A stretch of 64,000 nt of DNA from Thermostichus sp047462415 (GTDB taxonomy: Bacteria; Cyanobacteriota; Cyanobacteriia; Thermostichales; Thermostichaceae). How positions within the stretch are numbered: the stretch's first letter is position 1; each line of letters begins with the position of its first letter. The notes under the pieces were generated by a model. The model was not told the DNA's origin, did no database searches, and was given only the letters and a program-made list of their open reading frames with translations. The stretch is taken from NCBI RefSeq assembly GCF_047462415.1, contig NZ_JANSJE010000009.1:1-64000 (forward strand), read 5' to 3'. The position numbers and the translations under genes were made by a program. Below are positions 63,236 to 64,000 of the stretch, piece after piece.

Positions 63236-64000
63236 ATGGCTCGCAGCAAGCTTTCGGAGCAAGAACAACAGCAAATTGTCAGCGCCTACCGCGGCTCAGC
63301 AGCGACCGCCGTCGAATTGGCCGAGCAATTTCAAGTGAGCGTCACCACCATCACCCGCGTGTTGAAGGAAAATATCGCTGCCGATGAGTACCAGCGGTTG
63401 ATTCAGCTCAAACGCTCGGCTGCCCGCCGCAAAGACATAGAGGAAAAAGTGGCCGTTGGCCAGATCGCAGCTTTGGAGCAGCAGCTCTTGCCGCTGTCTC
63501 CATCTGGGGATCCCCCCGCAGCCGCCACACCCCCCAATGGTGAAGAGCCGAACACAAACGACGCACCCATCGGCGGGATAGAAGAGTCTTTGCCAGAACT
63601 GCAGTTGGCGGCTGAGCTTCAGGAAGATCTAGAGGATATCGACGACGAGGAGGAAACCGAAGAAGACAGTGACCTCGAAGACGAGGACGACTCCGACTAT
63701 TTCCCAGAAGACGAGCCGGAAGCAGACCACCTCGCCGATCCCGGCTATCAAGTTCAGGTGTTACCCCTGGAAGAGCTCACCCCGCCGGAAACCTGTTATG
63801 TCGTTGTTGACCGCTACCAGGAGCTGACCACTCGCCCCCTCAAGGAATTCTTTGGCCCCGGATCTGTGCCCGTCGAAGGGATCGATAACGCCAATACGCT
63901 GCCCATTTTCGACAACCACAAGGTGGCCCGTCGCTTTTCCGAAATGAGCCGCCGCGGCAGCAACACCTACCCCCCCTATCGGGTGATCCAGTTTCCCGGC
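63236..64000 (+). CDS. HTH protein with acidic linker, truncated by window end
   Basis: Open from ATG 63236 to the last base (255 codons, no stop). Residues ~1-45 read as a helix-turn-helix (LSEQEQQQIVSAYRGSAATAVELAEQF followed by VSVTTITRVLKE). Residues ~120-165 are strikingly acidic (DDEEETEEDSDLEDEDDSD). A folded-looking segment follows (CYVVVDRYQELTTRPLKEFFG, IDNANTLPIFDNHKVARRFSE). I do not recognise the family. It begins 50 bases after the CobW-like gene. Confidence 0.75.
   Translation, partial: MARSKLSEQEQQQIVSAYRGSAATAVELAEQFQVSVTTITRVLKENIAADEYQRLIQLKRSAARRKDIEEKVAVGQIAALEQQLLPLSPSGDPPAAATPPNGEEPNTNDAPIGGIEESLPELQLAAELQEDLEDIDDEEETEEDSDLEDEDDSDYFPEDEPEADHLADPGYQVQVLPLEELTPPETCYVVVDRYQELTTRPLKEFFGPGSVPVEGIDNANTLPIFDNHKVARRFSEMSRRGSNTYPPYRVIQFPG

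Overview
The window is 64 kb of a GC-rich cyanobacterial chromosome. Marker genes for this assignment are a CpcT-type phycobiliprotein lyase, tocopherol cyclase next to a tRNA gene, 4-hydroxyphenylpyruvate dioxygenase, NrtABCD with the cyanobacterial NrtC fusion, a ClpR/ClpP pair with ClpC, CobW, and cyanobacterial-type CRISPR-Cas genes. The octamer GGGATCCC occurs throughout at very high density, like the HIP1 palindromes of cyanobacteria. Together with a PFL/AdhE fermentation set, this points to a hot-spring unicellular Synechococcus (JA/OS type). The genus assignment is an inference from gene content and not the result of a search.

Layout. 0-0.4 kb: decayed TnpB transposon end. 0.5-7.8 kb: housekeeping genes (alpha/beta hydrolase, cobH, an unusual coiled-coil repeat protein, cobL, NYN-domain protein, sfsA, xthA, msrA). 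7.9-12 kb: sulfate ABC transporter cysW-cysT-cysA-sbp on the minus strand, with a shared 28-bp element upstream of both cysA and sbp. 12-21.8 kb: anaerobic fermentation cluster on the minus strand (CoA-ligase/GNAT fusion, adhE, osmC, pflA, pentapeptide protein, pflB). 22-30 kb: hppD, cpcT, clpP, clpR, clpC, tRNA-Arg(ACG), tocopherol cyclase. 30-36 kb: nitrate transporter nrtABCD.

36-54 kb is a CRISPR-Cas island that I assign to subtype III-D. It contains a Csx3-ATPase fusion, a WYL-like TIGR03985-type protein, a broken cas1, cas2, an array of 38 identical 37-bp repeats with 37 spacers (one spacer duplicated in tandem), and a cas6 with a C-terminal helix-turn-helix-like extension. An eight-gene effector operon follows: cas10 without HD domain, four separate Cas7-type RAMPs, csx10, a Cas11-like small subunit and csx19. 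Two further genes come after it. One is an unrecognised protein whose N-terminal half resembles a second small subunit and whose C-terminal half looks like an OB-fold. The other is a CARF protein with Crn1-type residues and an unassigned C-terminal domain. No familiar cyclic-oligoadenylate-activated toxin (Csm6/Csx1 HEPN, Can1/2, NucC) is visible.

54-64 kb: grxD-bolA pair, holin-like membrane protein, B12-radical SAM protein, SpoIID/LytB-like protein, topA, VOC protein, cobW-family GTPase, and an acidic HTH protein that runs off the end of the window.

Start codons were chosen from Shine-Dalgarno spacing, overlaps and family N-termini. All domain and alignment statements are from reading by eye.
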